A stretch of DNA of 64,000 nucleotides. Origin: Synchiropus splendidus. Taxonomy: Eukaryota > Chordata > Actinopteri > Syngnathiformes > Callionymidae. Position numbers and translations under genes: made by a program. The DNA lies in contig NC_071347.1 of NCBI RefSeq assembly GCF_027744825.2, forward strand, positions 21,395,001-21,459,000, given 5' to 3'. Of the stretch, positions 1 through 12,409 are shown piece by piece (positions within the stretch are counted from its first letter, which is position 1; each line of letters opens with the position of its first letter). Below the pieces are notes generated by a model. That model made no database searches and was not told where the DNA came from. It saw nothing but the letters and a program-made list of their open reading frames with translations.

Positions 1-715
1 GAACCCCGTAGACAGGTCTCTAGTCCATCACATGACAGACAACCACTCGTACCTACAAGCGAAATTCCGAGGTCTGAGATAGAAGGAAAGACGTCTGAGT
101 CGATGAGAAGTTTGAGGTAGGGTGTTGAGCAGTAGACACAAGGGTCGACATGACGGAGGTCTGCCGTTCAAAGGGAGATGATTCAGAAGGATGGGTCCAG
201 ATGGGTGGTGAGTAATAAGAAGGGGGTCGGGAAGAGGTCTCTGGAGGGATGTTTGGAAATATGAGGGTCTGAGCTGGAAGAAGGTCCAAGAGAGGAAGGA
301 AGTGGAGGAGCACTCTTTGGTGGCCCGAATAGTTGGTCTGCAGTGTGACGTTTGGAATGTCTACAAAGGTTTGGAGGGTCTGGGTTCTGAAAGGTCAGAG
401 TCTTCGATGAGAAAAATGTTTAGGTCTGAGAGGGCAGGGAGGTTCTGGACAGGACGGTGGTCTGCAGTGGGGTGAAGAAGGTTGAAGGGCTGGCGAGGAA
501 TGGAAAGGCGGTCTGGGGTGGATGGAGTTCGGCTCTTGGAAGGAGGTTAAAGAAAGGAGGTCCAACTGCTGGTCTATCGCCAGGAAGATCGATGGAGCTT
601 CAGAGGAAGGTTAAAGGTTGGAAGCAAAAACCATCACATTTATTGAAAACGGACTTCAGTCGTCAACATCCGACCCACAAAAAGACCAGAACTCGATCAC
701 GTAACTAAAATAATG
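1..715. other. 3' flank of fbln1, purine-rich degenerate short repeat
   Basis: No gene is recognised here. The plus strand is strongly G/A-rich, and the hexamer GGTCTG or one-base variants recurs at irregular spacing at least ten times between about 65 and 575. Short open frames exist on both strands but look like by-products of the skewed composition. It lies just beyond the poly(A) signal of the D-type fbln1 transcript. Confidence 0.4.
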
Positions 716-721
716 TTTATT
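716..721 (-). promoter_or_regulatory. fbln1: Poly(A) signal of fbln1 D-type transcript
   Basis: AATAAA is read on the minus strand, 158 bases downstream of the stop codon of the last D-type exon. This gives a short 3' UTR of about 160-180 bases. It is the first canonical hexamer after the stop. Cleavage position is inferred. Confidence 0.6.
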
Positions 722-878
722 CCGGGATGATAAAAAGCTTCGTAGCGTGTAATATCATGACACGTATATTCATTCTTCATGTTCAGCCAACTCATGCAAG
801 TCTTCCTGTTACACTTCCAAACTAGCGTGTTTGACGTCTCGCTGTCAGTCAGCCACCGCGGCCCGAGACGCCGGCACC

Positions 879-3800
879 TCAGAACCAGAACTCGGACACG
901 AAGACGTGGACGTTGATGACGTTCTGGGAGGAGTCGCCCTGGGCGGTCAGGTTACGCATGGAGAGCTTCAGCGTGGTTGTCAGCGGACCAATCAGAGGCT
1001 TCGTCTGCCGGACCACACCTGGGGCGGGAGCAGGAAGACACTAGCAACTCAAGTTTGTTCTCGTTTCAGCCTATTAGAACATTGGTCTGAACTAGTAGCG
1101 CACGCTAACTGATGTGCTTCCTACAATGTTCCAAGGACAAAAATACAAGGTGAAAAGTATTGGCACAGTTTAGCCATAACATTATGACCAGCTGTCACAA
1201 AATCTTGATGTCGGCAGTGGTCAGTAGCAGGAAAAGCGGTTTAATAAAGGAACAGTAAATGAAAACACCAGTTCATTATTAAGTAAAATGTATCTTTTTT
1301 TTAACAAGCAGAGAAAAGTCAACAAATATTAATGAAAACTGTATTTTTTTAATATACAATAATAAATAATTTTTAAATACGTTTTTAAAATGGCACTTGT
1401 GAATGTTACATATATTTTTGAGATATTTTAGTTTTTATTGTAGATATGTAATATTTTCTAATTAAATAATAAATAAATAAATGTATAGTTTCATTGTCAA
1501 TTTCTTTAAACAAGAATGCTAATTGCTGTAACACTGAACATTGAGCATTCGAAATGAAAAACAAAATAATTCTTTAAAGCGATGCATGAAATGATGAATA
1601 TGGTGCGCATTTTCTGACGATCTGTCTGGAAAAAAAATAGAAAATGAAATAAATAAATAACAATCAGAGGGAAAAACAGAAGAAAGGAAGAAAAATTAGC
1701 TAAAAATAAAGTTCAATAAACATTTCAAGTGCTTTTAAGATACTTGTGGAACACAACAGTTGCTGTTGCTGTTTAAATCTGTCACTGCAGACTCTATGTG
1801 ACTGAAACAAAGTCTGAATCTTAAATAACTAAGTTCAGAACTACAATGTAACAAACGTACCAAACTAAAGACACGACTCACACGCGGTGCACAGAACAAT
1901 TTCAACGTGTAACCCAGTCCCAACTGCCAGGCTCTTTAAGTGAGCTTGTACCAGCGGGTTCCCGACTGACTCACCATCGGACAAACACAATAAAAGAAGA
2001 AGAAAGTATATGAAACGTCGTGCATTTGCTCTCCATAAAGGTTAGCGAGTAACTCCCCTCTGCTTCTGTCAGGCACGAGGCTTTTCCAAAGACAACAAAT
2101 GTAATATTTCTGGGGTCGTATAATGGCTCCCCTCGGCTTCGCACTAATCATTTGAAGAACTCTGCCTCTCTCTGCGGCCGTGGAACTTGTGACCAATCCA
2201 ACGGCTTCATTCGGTTTGAAGGAACGTTCCCGAGCTGTCACAGGAAGTCTTTGAAGCAGCAGCCACATCGGCTCTCAGTCGGCACCCGGCTCTTCTGGTG
2301 AGTCACTAATGTGGCGCTGGCACTTGCGGATCACATGTGGTGATGATCGGCCACATGTGCGTCGCAGCTCCAGCGCCGCCAACTGAAGAATGCGTCCTGG
2401 TCTCTGTTAAAGACATGTCGACTCAAGAGACGGCACGGACCGTGAAGGTTCTATTAGTAATAACCAACATGTTGGACTGAATCATCTGCAGATATTATAT
2501 CATCGACGCTGCGGTCCTTCTCCTTGGACTTGCTAGGAACCAGAGTCGCAGATGCAGATCGAGGAGGAGCTGCAGACTAGAACCCGGACAGAGAACATTT
2601 ACATTTACCTTGTTCCTCAGCTGCATTCAGACATCTGACGCAGCCATGACTCACCACAGTCCAAGTGCCATGGCGACAAAACCAAACAGTGAGTGAAACT
2701 TCACGTAAAGGTTTCAATGATTTTAAAACTGGGAGTTCAAACCACACCCACTTCCAGTGATGACATCTCTAGCATTGTGCCTTCAGATGAAGGCACGGCC
2801 CACGGAAAGGGGGGCGAGGATTCGCTAGAAAGAGACCCCAAACATGAAGGTAAAAAAGGTGCTGTTGACTCTTCCGATTGTGGTGCGCCACAGACTCCAC
2901 CACCGACCTAGTGGCCCGTCCTCTCAGCCAGAAAACTCTGACGTAACATGGATGTGCAACACATGATGGTGGTTGTGGTGGTGTTTTTTTGTGACATAAA
3001 AATCCCGATAGAAAAATCTTGACGCAAGCCTCCTGAAGGATCAGACCAGGAGAAGACTTCAGCCGATGGAAGCGAGATTCTCTCCTCAGGATTTAAGTTT
3101 CAGTCGGCTCTTTGGCTACAACCGGTTCCAAGTCACAGTTCGAGTCGAGAGCGATTGAGACTCTCCACAAAAGCCAAGATTTGTGATCGGAAATTTTGAA
3201 CATCTACGATTGTATGTCAGCCATTTTCAAAGACGTTTATCCAGGGATTATGTTACAGTTACATAAGCTAACACGTAACCAAACGGCTAGCAAACAACAT
3301 GGCATGAAAACTTGCTGAACGGACACAGAGCTTACTTTCCTTGCACTTACTTACTTTTTGTAAAACTAAACATTACAGGAGAGTAGGACGGATTGCGTGT
3401 GCATGTTTGACTTAACAAACCAAATAACTTATTTATGTTCATATATTAAACACATCGACTTACCAACGGAAGTTTCCGTGGCTGAATCGTAGAATATTTT
3501 GTCAACAATGCGGAGTCAGCTTTTTAGCTTGGAGCAACTAAACAGCAAAACAAAACTGCAGCAGGGTCAAAGATCATCTACACAAAAAGAAACACTCACC
3601 GAAACTAAACAGAGTGGTCATGCAGACCAAATTTCAAAACCCAACTCAACAGCTTTTTCAAAGACAGCACAGTCGGACAGGGGCAAAGTTGGGAGATAAA
3701 CTGCCTGATGTCGTGTGTTTACCCCACTTGAAATACCATCGAGGTATAACAGCCTTCAAACAGTCAAGCTGCTCACCTCAAGCATTGATGTAGACCACCG

Positions 3801-6800
3801 AACTGTAGACCCAGATCAGGACCAAACAAAAGTATTTCAGATCAAAAAACAAATACAGCTTCTTCTGCAGTGAGAGTCTATAGACTTCTGTATCGAGTTT
3901 GGTCCCAGTCTTGGTGTCAGGTTTGGTGGTGTTGACTAGAACATGACAACGATATCAACTTCAAGCAGGGATGTCGCCAGTATTGACGCTTCCAATGACT
4001 AGACTCAGAGCCGCCTTTGAGAACCGATGCACAGCAGCTCACCCACGCAATCCAGACGTTCACGATATCACACCTTCAACCTACGCACCCCATGTTACGC
4101 CCTCACTTAGCGCCTTCAAGCTAAAGTCATTCCCAGCATTAACTTGCAAATAACTACGTCGCACATATTGTTTGTCTTCGAGTGACGCTGTAGATCACCT
4201 TACACCTTCATGCGCTCGCCGCACCTCCAACAAAGTTGCACCACTTTACATACAAGCAGCGCAGAAGTCACCCCTAAACTCAGTCATTGCTCATGTAGCA
4301 AACGCCCTGTACCAGTAGTTGTGTTGCACAACGAGCTAACGTTAGCTCCCTCTGCAGCCTAACCTTTGAACTTTGGCTCGTCCTTTTTGGACCCAAACAC
4401 AGGGAGTAACACCGTCGTGAACGGGAGTGGTCGCCCCAGGTGATCTTCATGTAGAAGATCTTGAATTCTCATGGAGGCCACACCCCAACATCTGCTCCAA
4501 TAATCACCAAATGTTTGGCTTTGGATTATCTGTGTCGAAATTGTTGTTGGTGTGGAGGCGAATTACACTCAAGCTGCGCTCCTGATGTTCGGTTACTGGC
4601 AGGCAAATTAAGCGTTCTACATTTTCCCTTTTGCCGTTTATGTAATGAAACAGAAAATCCCTCTCTCATGTGCGACGACGATGGCTTTCATGTCGGCTGG
4701 TGCAGTGACATGTACGGTGGCAGATCCCCTTCCCCGCTAATGCCGCTGTCTCCCTTCCTCCCTCGGGCGGCCTGCTGTTTGTGGCACCATCACTGTGGCC
4801 CGCGAGCATAAATGAGTCCCATGTGTTGGATGGAGGGGAGCGGTCGCAGTCACGCGATACAACCATCGAGTCATTCCTCCAGGAATCCTCCCTGGCTCTG
4901 AGAGCTCCGCGAGCTTGTGTCGCCTGGTTCTGTCCTTCTGAGTCTGGGTCTGCAGACGCTCAGCAGATTCCACTGATAATGAATTTTGGGGCGCGGAGCC
5001 CAACTTTGCCAGGGTTGCCCCGTGTTTTGCTGTTTTGGGTTGCGTGGCGACTGCAGCCGAGCTAGGGCTTTATTGTTTCCACAGCACCCGTCACAAAGTG
5101 CGAACCTTCCCCTAAACCTAACACCAGCCACAACTGACACGCAGACGCTGGCCAATCGAGATGGCACACAGTCCGAACTGACCGATGCCAGCGAGGGTTC
5201 AGAAAGTTCATGGTGCTGAACCACTGTAAACCACCAGAAAATCACAACAAAAGATTCGGTCCTTGGTTAAGAAAACACACAATGGCGACAAGTTATCAAG
5301 GTCGAAGTTTTGCTGAAGTGAAGGAGGCTACGCACAGAAGCAGAAATGTGTCGGCACTGTAGCGTGTTTGGAAACGCCAGAGCCGAGTCCTCATTATCGG
5401 TACAGGGCTCAACCACAGACACAGACACAGAGAAGCGACCAGCAAACAAACAAGGAGGTTCACAAGACAGCTAGTGATCTGGCAGCTACTGTAGCTTAGA
5501 TCGGCAATGCTCTGGACTGCAACAATAAAGGGATCTAAGACTCATTTGAAGGGTCCAGAATTGGATTACTAGATTGCACAATCATTCAAGAACCAAGAAC
5601 AGAGTGATGGAGGTCACTCCCAAAGTGATTGCATAAAGCAAAGTGATGGAGGTCTGCACTCTCTGAATGAGGGACCAAAGAAGAACAGTGATGACTGGCG
5701 GCCTCTGCAAACCTGGTGACCTTTGTTTGACTGGTAAAAAGAACTGTTCCATGTCTCATATAATTTCCATGGTGAGGCAGCGAGAGCATTTCACCTCCAC
5801 CATCTGTTGATATAACCTTATAGCCACAGGCTTTCGTCGAACTTACGTTCGGTCGACCTTGACGCTGAGAAAAGTCCAATTGCGTCTGCTTACGCTTTGC
5901 ACGAAGCAGGTTTAACTTGGATGTGAGTGACCTCTCTGAAAGCCTGGAGAAAATCCTAAATGACGACAGTGTGTTTCCGTCAGCAGCCCATCAAACGCTC
6001 GGCGGTATCCTCGATGAGGGGAAATCATCCGCTAACAGCTGGGCCTCCGCGCACTCTCCGTAACCCTGAGGTGCAACCGCAACCGCAATCTCCGCTTTAG
6101 CGTTTCCTCAAAAAAAGCCTTTGATTCGCCACCATTGCACCTGAGATAGATACGAATAAACAGCCCGTGGGTCGCTCAGTTTGCCCTCCGGCTGGACGCT
6201 AAGGTCATGTTAGCTCAGGCTGCCCAGACAGGAGACAGAGCTGTAACCTTTGAAAGCTTCTTGGAAGCTCTCCATCTGACTGAGGTATCCACCGCAGGGT
6301 CGAAGGGTGACACCGCTGGCCCCAGCAGGCACCATCAAACAAACATCTGTCCACTCTCGCAAACATTCCGCCGCACCGTTCGGCCAACCCCGAAGAAGAA
6401 AACAGCCTTAAATAAATGCGCAGCACTTGGACAGGCAGCGCCGCAAAGGCAGTGAAGCGAGAGCTCGAAGGCATTTGTCATCTTTCATGGCCGTGCGGGC
6501 TGCAACATTGAAGGGTTACATGTAAACAGTACAATTTCGGGGCTTTTCTGGTTTCCAAAACTCAGCGCGGAAGTGTATGACAAAATCCCAAATGAGTGGG
6601 TTTAACACCAGAGACAAATGAAAAGTATGTGTTGGCTGCACCGCAGTATTGTATAATGACATGCTGGTTATGGCGCTGTGCATGCTCACTGCAGTGAAAC
6701 CCTTGGAGCAGGTCCAGGCGCTGGACCGGCTCCCAACACGCAGGATAATGGCGCTGGAGGAGGGTTGGGGCTCATTATAAGTGCAAATACGGTGGGTTTG

Positions 6801-9800
6801 TATGCAGCAGTGTCAGCCATGCGCAGCACACGTCTTGGCATAAACATCAACAAAACAAACTGCGGTTTCTGACTCAATGATTAGCTGATGCACTCGTGAC
6901 CAGAACCAGCTCCAAACTCTTTCCAGCACCGGCCCACGAGCCAGGACCGATCTCTCACTTGATACGTTACTGCGACAAATAACTGGAATCAGATGACGGC
7001 GATAGCAACCTCCGGGTGCCCGATTTACCCGGGCCGACTGGGCATCCGTCCCGCGGGAACTCATCGCACATTTACGAGGTCGCGGACATGACGCGGACGG
7101 TGGAGTCCGGCTGTCCAAACACGGCTCTGACCGCTCCAAAGCAGCTCCTGTGGTTTCACATTTAAAGGTCAATTAAGCGCCAGTCAGATCCACGGAACTC
7201 TCAAATGACCCGTGTGTCATTGTTGGACGGTGTCGGTCGCTGGCTTGTGACATCATCGCAAAGTGGCCGTTGGGGAACCGGTCGGTTCTTTTTCGAGGAT
7301 TTTCTGTTTTTGCAGTTGCGGGCTGCAGCAGCTGAGATGACATAACACGCACCATTATCTTTGCCACAACTTTGGTGGACCAAAATAATGTGTGCAACCT
7401 TGTGCATGTGTGTGGAGCCACCGCACGGACCCCTGCTGGCCAGACGCATCAGCAAGAAGCTAATCGTCATGCAGCAACTGAGCATTTAGAGCAGAAACCA
7501 TGCAGGGAAACAGGTGCAACCACCCCTTCGACACACAACACTACACAGAAAGCACCAGACTCTGTACCAAATGAGAGCCAAGATCATTTCAACTGAGTTG
7601 AGAGAAATCTCTTGATGTCCAGCACTGATACTAGGGATGCTCTGATCGATCACTCACCGATAACGATGGGTCGATATCAGCGTGAACAGTAAATGCCATC
7701 ACTACCTGTCACTGCCGATCACAACAACTGATCACACAACTGATGAAGCCCCACTGGTTGTGATGCCTCCGCTCCTGCTGACTCACTGCTCACTAAGCAG
7801 CAGCATGTCTGCTGTGAAGGTTCTTTCAATCTGTCATCTGAAATTTGCATTCCGCAGCACACGCAGGAGAAAATGCTGCACAGGGAAGCGCGTTAAAATG
7901 AAACACGCCATTTAAAGCTCCAGCAATTGACGGAGCACGGAGAGTTTTCTGGGCTCATGAAAGTGAGACGCTGGTTCCGCAGCAGTTTTGATCTTTTTTC
8001 ATTCTATAGTGCAGTATTGTATAGTTGTAATTGTTAAAAAATACTTCAAGGATTTTGCCTGTCGTGGGTTATTTATGGTACGTAACCCCCGCAATGAAGG
8101 GGGTTCACTGGACATGTTTTTCAGTTGTGTCCTTTTGACATAACAGTTGCTGCAGTCTGCAGGTTTTTCTATTTTTTTCCTCCTTGAAGAGGTATGTAAA
8201 AATGCGTCTGACTTCTCTTTTCTTTGGGCTTCTGCCTTCAGGGGAGGCCAGAGCAGATCATCCTCCTCCACCTCCCCCTGTCCTCTGCTTCCTCTTCTCT
8301 CAAACCTACAAACCTCATGTCCTCCTTCACCACCTCCATCAATCTCCTCTGTGGCCTTCCTCTCCACCTTCTGCCTGGCAGTTCCAACCTCAACATCTTC
8401 ATCTACCAATGTACTGGCTCTCTCTCCTCTGTACATGTCCAAACCATCTCCATCCAGCCTCTCCGACTTGGCCTCCTAAACACCTGAGCACATGTGCTGT
8501 CCCTCTGATCCTATCATCATCCTGCTCTCACTCCCAGAGAGAAGCTCAGCATCTTCATCTCTGCTACCTCCAGCTCTGCCTCCTGTCTTCTCCTCAGTGC
8601 CACTGTTTCCAAACCATACAACATTGCTGGCCTCACCACCCTTTTGGACACGTTCCCTTTCATCCTTGCCGACACCCTTTTGTCACACATCACACCTGAC
8701 GCTTTTGAAAGAAAAGTGTCTGGTGCGATGTCTGAATTAAAATAAATGAATGGTTCATTTTTTCACATGATGAAGGTTTTGATCAATCCATGTGATCCAT
8801 CCATCCCTGACTGATACGAATAAAGACCATCTCTGAAAGGAAAAACGACCAGGAACCCTGCACTTCCTGTACGCTGGAAGCCGTCCCACAAACCCGCCAC
8901 ATATTTACTTGTTTCTCATCAAAACAGCATGAAAAATGAATTACAGCGCATGATGAAAGAACTTCCAGACGAGTGGCTGAGTAAACACGGCGGCGCTTCC
9001 CTTCAGAGGTCCAGGAAGGACGGAAGAGTTACGGTGGGCATAAGTCAAACTGATGGTGCGACTGAAGGAGATAAGTGCATCTAATGACTTATTAAGACAC
9101 ATTTATTCCTCTCATTGTAAATGTCGGCGCGGATTACTGGCTTTATTTACATTTCCGTGGTTTATCTCCGCCAGCGTGACACTATCTGCCGCTCTGGAGG
9201 TTGATGGGTGAGGACCACCCGAGGGAGCGGCTGGGAGGAGAGGATCCTGTTTTGATTCACGGGCCTAATCTCTGGCGGGGCGGACAGAGGTTCCTCGTGG
9301 GCCTGGCGCTCTCTGCCGCACTCCACCACGTGATCCGTCGCGATGACAGCGGATTAAACGCCAAGTTGTCTGCTTATCTGCTGCGCTGTCCTCAGGTCTT
9401 CATCAGCGAGCAGCACTTTCCACTCGCACAGCAGGAGTCATGTCTCACACAGGAGGCTCACATTCCGCCCGCCGCTGCGGAGCGCCGGGACTACCTGCTC
9501 CGAGACGCGCCGTCCTCCGTCGTTCCTCTTCATGTCGGCGGGGTATTAACCGCACAAGCATTTCTCCACCTGCTTCTCAAATATGAGCGGAATCTAGCGG
9601 TGGATTCTTAGACTGAAGAATGTCCCGTACGTGATGAAAAAAAAGACTCAAATCTCTGACTCCTCCTTTTATCTGAGAGTCTGTATTTTGACTTTTGTGG
9701 TTCAGTGCAGCAGTGTGTTGCAGTGGAGACCACCGAGCCGGGACCCAGACCAGAGCATACACAGACCAGGTCCAAGACCTTGTGGGCCTGATACTGGGAT

Positions 9801-11045
9801 GAGACTAAGACCAGTGAGGAGGCAAAGTCAATCCAGAACAAACTGCTAGCTTGCTCCAATCATAGCATTTCAGTTGTTGATCTATTCTGAAAAATGACTA
9901 CTGCTTCTTGTCTAAGTGACTGATCGACTTGTGTGTGTGTGTGTGAAGTCTGTAGTCAGTTTCGGGTCTTGGCCTTGGGCTCTGAATGCCCTGGTCTTGG
10001 TCTTGTCTTGGTAAGGGGTCAGTAGGTCTCGACCAAAACACTGCAGGTGAGGAAGCTGTGTGAAACCTATGGACCTGCTGCTTTCATGGACCCAACACAC
10101 ACGGAGACACCCAGTCCAACATGCTCCGCAGGTGCTTGAGCTCCACGGATTCACCGCCTGTGTGGCCCCTCATGCCTTTTGGAACATGGACTCAGGAAGC
10201 AGACTATCCTGCTGAATTTCACCTTTAAACTCTTGCAGCTTCACCGACGTTATGAAGCATTATGAGACATCTTTGTTTTCCGTTGTGTAGCAGGTTCACA
10301 GGATCACAGCCCTGTCAGCCTTGTCATCACAACATGATGGATGAAGAGGAACCCGGAAAGCGCGGCTCGCACTACATCATCGATCGCATGTTTCCATGTT
10401 GGTGCATGTGCAACTGATTTTGAGTCGGTCCAGCGACGGAACACTGAGGAGGAGGAGGAGGTGGAGTGGAACCATCTCTTGGCCAAGGTGGCGAAATCAC
10501 CTTTGCGAGTCAGTGGACCTGGCAGAGAGCAGTGAGTCGGCGGCAGGTCGGCGCCATGAGCCCAACGACTCCAGCGCCACTCAGAGAGCTCTGGTGTTAA
10601 CACGCGGGAGCTGTAGCCGGCAGCTCCAGGAGCAAGGCACCTCCTGACAAACAAGGACCCTTTCATGTGGCGCATTTTTAAGGGCTCTAAAGCTCCGGCG
10701 AGGCCTCGTGAGGGAGGACGGAACAATGCGCTCAACCACAGGGAAGAAAAGCCGCTTCCGCACGTTTCTCTCGCTCTGTCACCGAGTCACGTCTCACTTC
10801 ATCGGTCTTCATAACCTCAGCCTCTAATGGCACAAACTCCAGGGAATCAATGGAGAAATCTTTGATGACAAATTCTCACGGACCAGAGAAGCAGTGGAAG
10901 CCGATGACATCATTGATGCAGACTGATGAACAAGCAGTCCAACTGGAAGGGATTATTTCTAGTCATCTTTATTCATTTTAATATTCATTTGTAGTTTTTC
11001 CCATTTACTATGGTGTTTTCTATATTTCTCTGTGAAACTGAGTTT

Positions 11046-11076
<31 letters not shown>

Positions 11077-11267
11077 CATACATATATATATATTTAAAAA
11101 AAATTTTTTTAATAATTTCAGTCCATACATTAACAAATACTTTTGTTTGTGTTTCTGTTTTACAAAAAGCTACATCTCAATGAAGATTTATTTAAGATTA
11201 TAAAATTGTTGGGAAAAAAAATGGAAAAACTTAAATGTTTTTTGTTTTTATTTTATTATTGTGTAGA

Positions 11268-11323
<56 letters not shown>

Positions 11324-12409
11324 TTATTTTTTATATATGGATACATTATATATTTTTTTTAAATACATTTTAAATGTATTTTAAATCAGTTCTTAAGTTA
11401 TTGAATGGTCTTCTTTTCTTGAGATGATAATTATAATAAATAAATATGAAGTGTATTTTTAGTTATATTTTTTAAAATTGTATTTTAAAAATATCCCTTT
11501 TTGTTTTCGTGATTTTCATGAGGCCTTTATTTGATCATTCTTTCGTCTGCTGTTTCTTCACTTACCCACAATCATGCCACTTTCGACGCGCTTGATGATG
11601 TCGAACGCACTCTCCACGTTGCCCTCCAGGATCTCGAACTTGACGTCGTAGCTGCCGAGCTGATATCCTCCGAAGGCCGGCACCGAGGTTCTCAGGAAAA
11701 CAATCTCTGTGTAGATAACAATTAGACACGGACGGCTTCATAATCACGCCGGGATTGCGCCGCCAAACAAACGTCAGCTCGTATTTTTAACTCTGGGAGG
11801 GAGATAATGGAGGAGAAAATGGAAAGTTCTGTGTTTACTGCGCCCTGAGAAGGTCACGGGAAGGTTGAGCCTCTCTAATACTGATGCAGGGAGAAAAGGC
11901 CTGCAGTGGTTTACGTGCCGACGCGAGCGAGGACAAGAGCTTTTTAGTCCTGCTGACACAGAGCATGAGTGCACGGCGGCCAATAGATGCTTGTCAGCTG
12001 TCAGCGTCTGCTGGTGATTACTGCGGTTTCTTGGAACATCGCGGCACACGGCGCTCTGCGGCAGCCAGAACATTTGAGGGGAGAGGACTTGTCTGGTGGC
12101 CCAGTGGCGAAGCATCCTTGCTTAAAAACACAGCGCCATGAAATGTACCAGGGGATAAATCGTTCAGGACGGTATCACCCCTGACCAGAGGAGGCGCTGT
12201 GACCAAGGCTGAGCTCATTCATGGACGGACAGGGAGGAAGTAGAAGGAGACGACGGGACTCACCCTCTGGCCGTGTGAACTCTCGGAAGGTCGGCAGCGA
12301 GATGAAGGTGTGGGACACGGAGTGTGTGGGGTTCAGCACGCAGGCCGTGTCGCTGGGCTGGCAGGACTTGATGCAGCGGATGATGTCGGAGCGATCCAGC
12401 CTCCGCAAC
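879..12409 (-). CDS. fbln1: fbln1 D-type terminal exons (three)
   Basis: Exons 12264-12409, 11566-11706 and 879-1018 encode the alternative fibulin C-terminal module. The first has [12 protein letters not shown] and [12 protein letters not shown]. The second has [16 protein letters not shown] and [14 protein letters not shown]. The third begins [11 protein letters not shown] and ends [11 protein letters not shown] with TGA. Junctions are phase 2 into the first exon, GAG|G+AG into the second and GTG G|GT into the third. The three-exon arrangement downstream of the C exon is the same as in the mammalian gene as I recall it. The last intron is 10.5 kb. Confidence 0.92.

Larger units (their letters stand above)
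1019..11565 (-). other. fbln1: Large last intron of fbln1-D
   Basis: This is a 10.5-kb intron with no host exon that I can support. It contains AT-rich low-complexity sequence at 1240-1730, a probable hAT fragment near 7625-7925, a LINE fragment near 8235-8720, a GACC/GGTC-rich repeat at 9690-10060, and two (TA)n tracts above 11050. Frames such as the plus-strand 136-codon one at 9201-9611 have no recognisable protein pattern. The GC-richer stretches at about 5900-7200 and 9180-9560 could be regulatory, but nothing specific was identified. Confidence 0.6.

Noticed and set aside
8184..8699. Overlapping plus-strand open frames rich in Ser, Pro and Leu
   Set aside because: They are the C/T-rich complement of a LINE remnant that is sense on the minus strand.
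9201..9611. 136-codon open frame on the plus strand inside fbln1 intron
   Set aside because: No recognisable domain, no splice or promoter context, and G+C-rich sequence makes long open frames likely by chance.
11143..11373. Plus-strand frame with a repeating Tyr-Ile run
   Set aside because: It is a translation of the (TA)n microsatellite.
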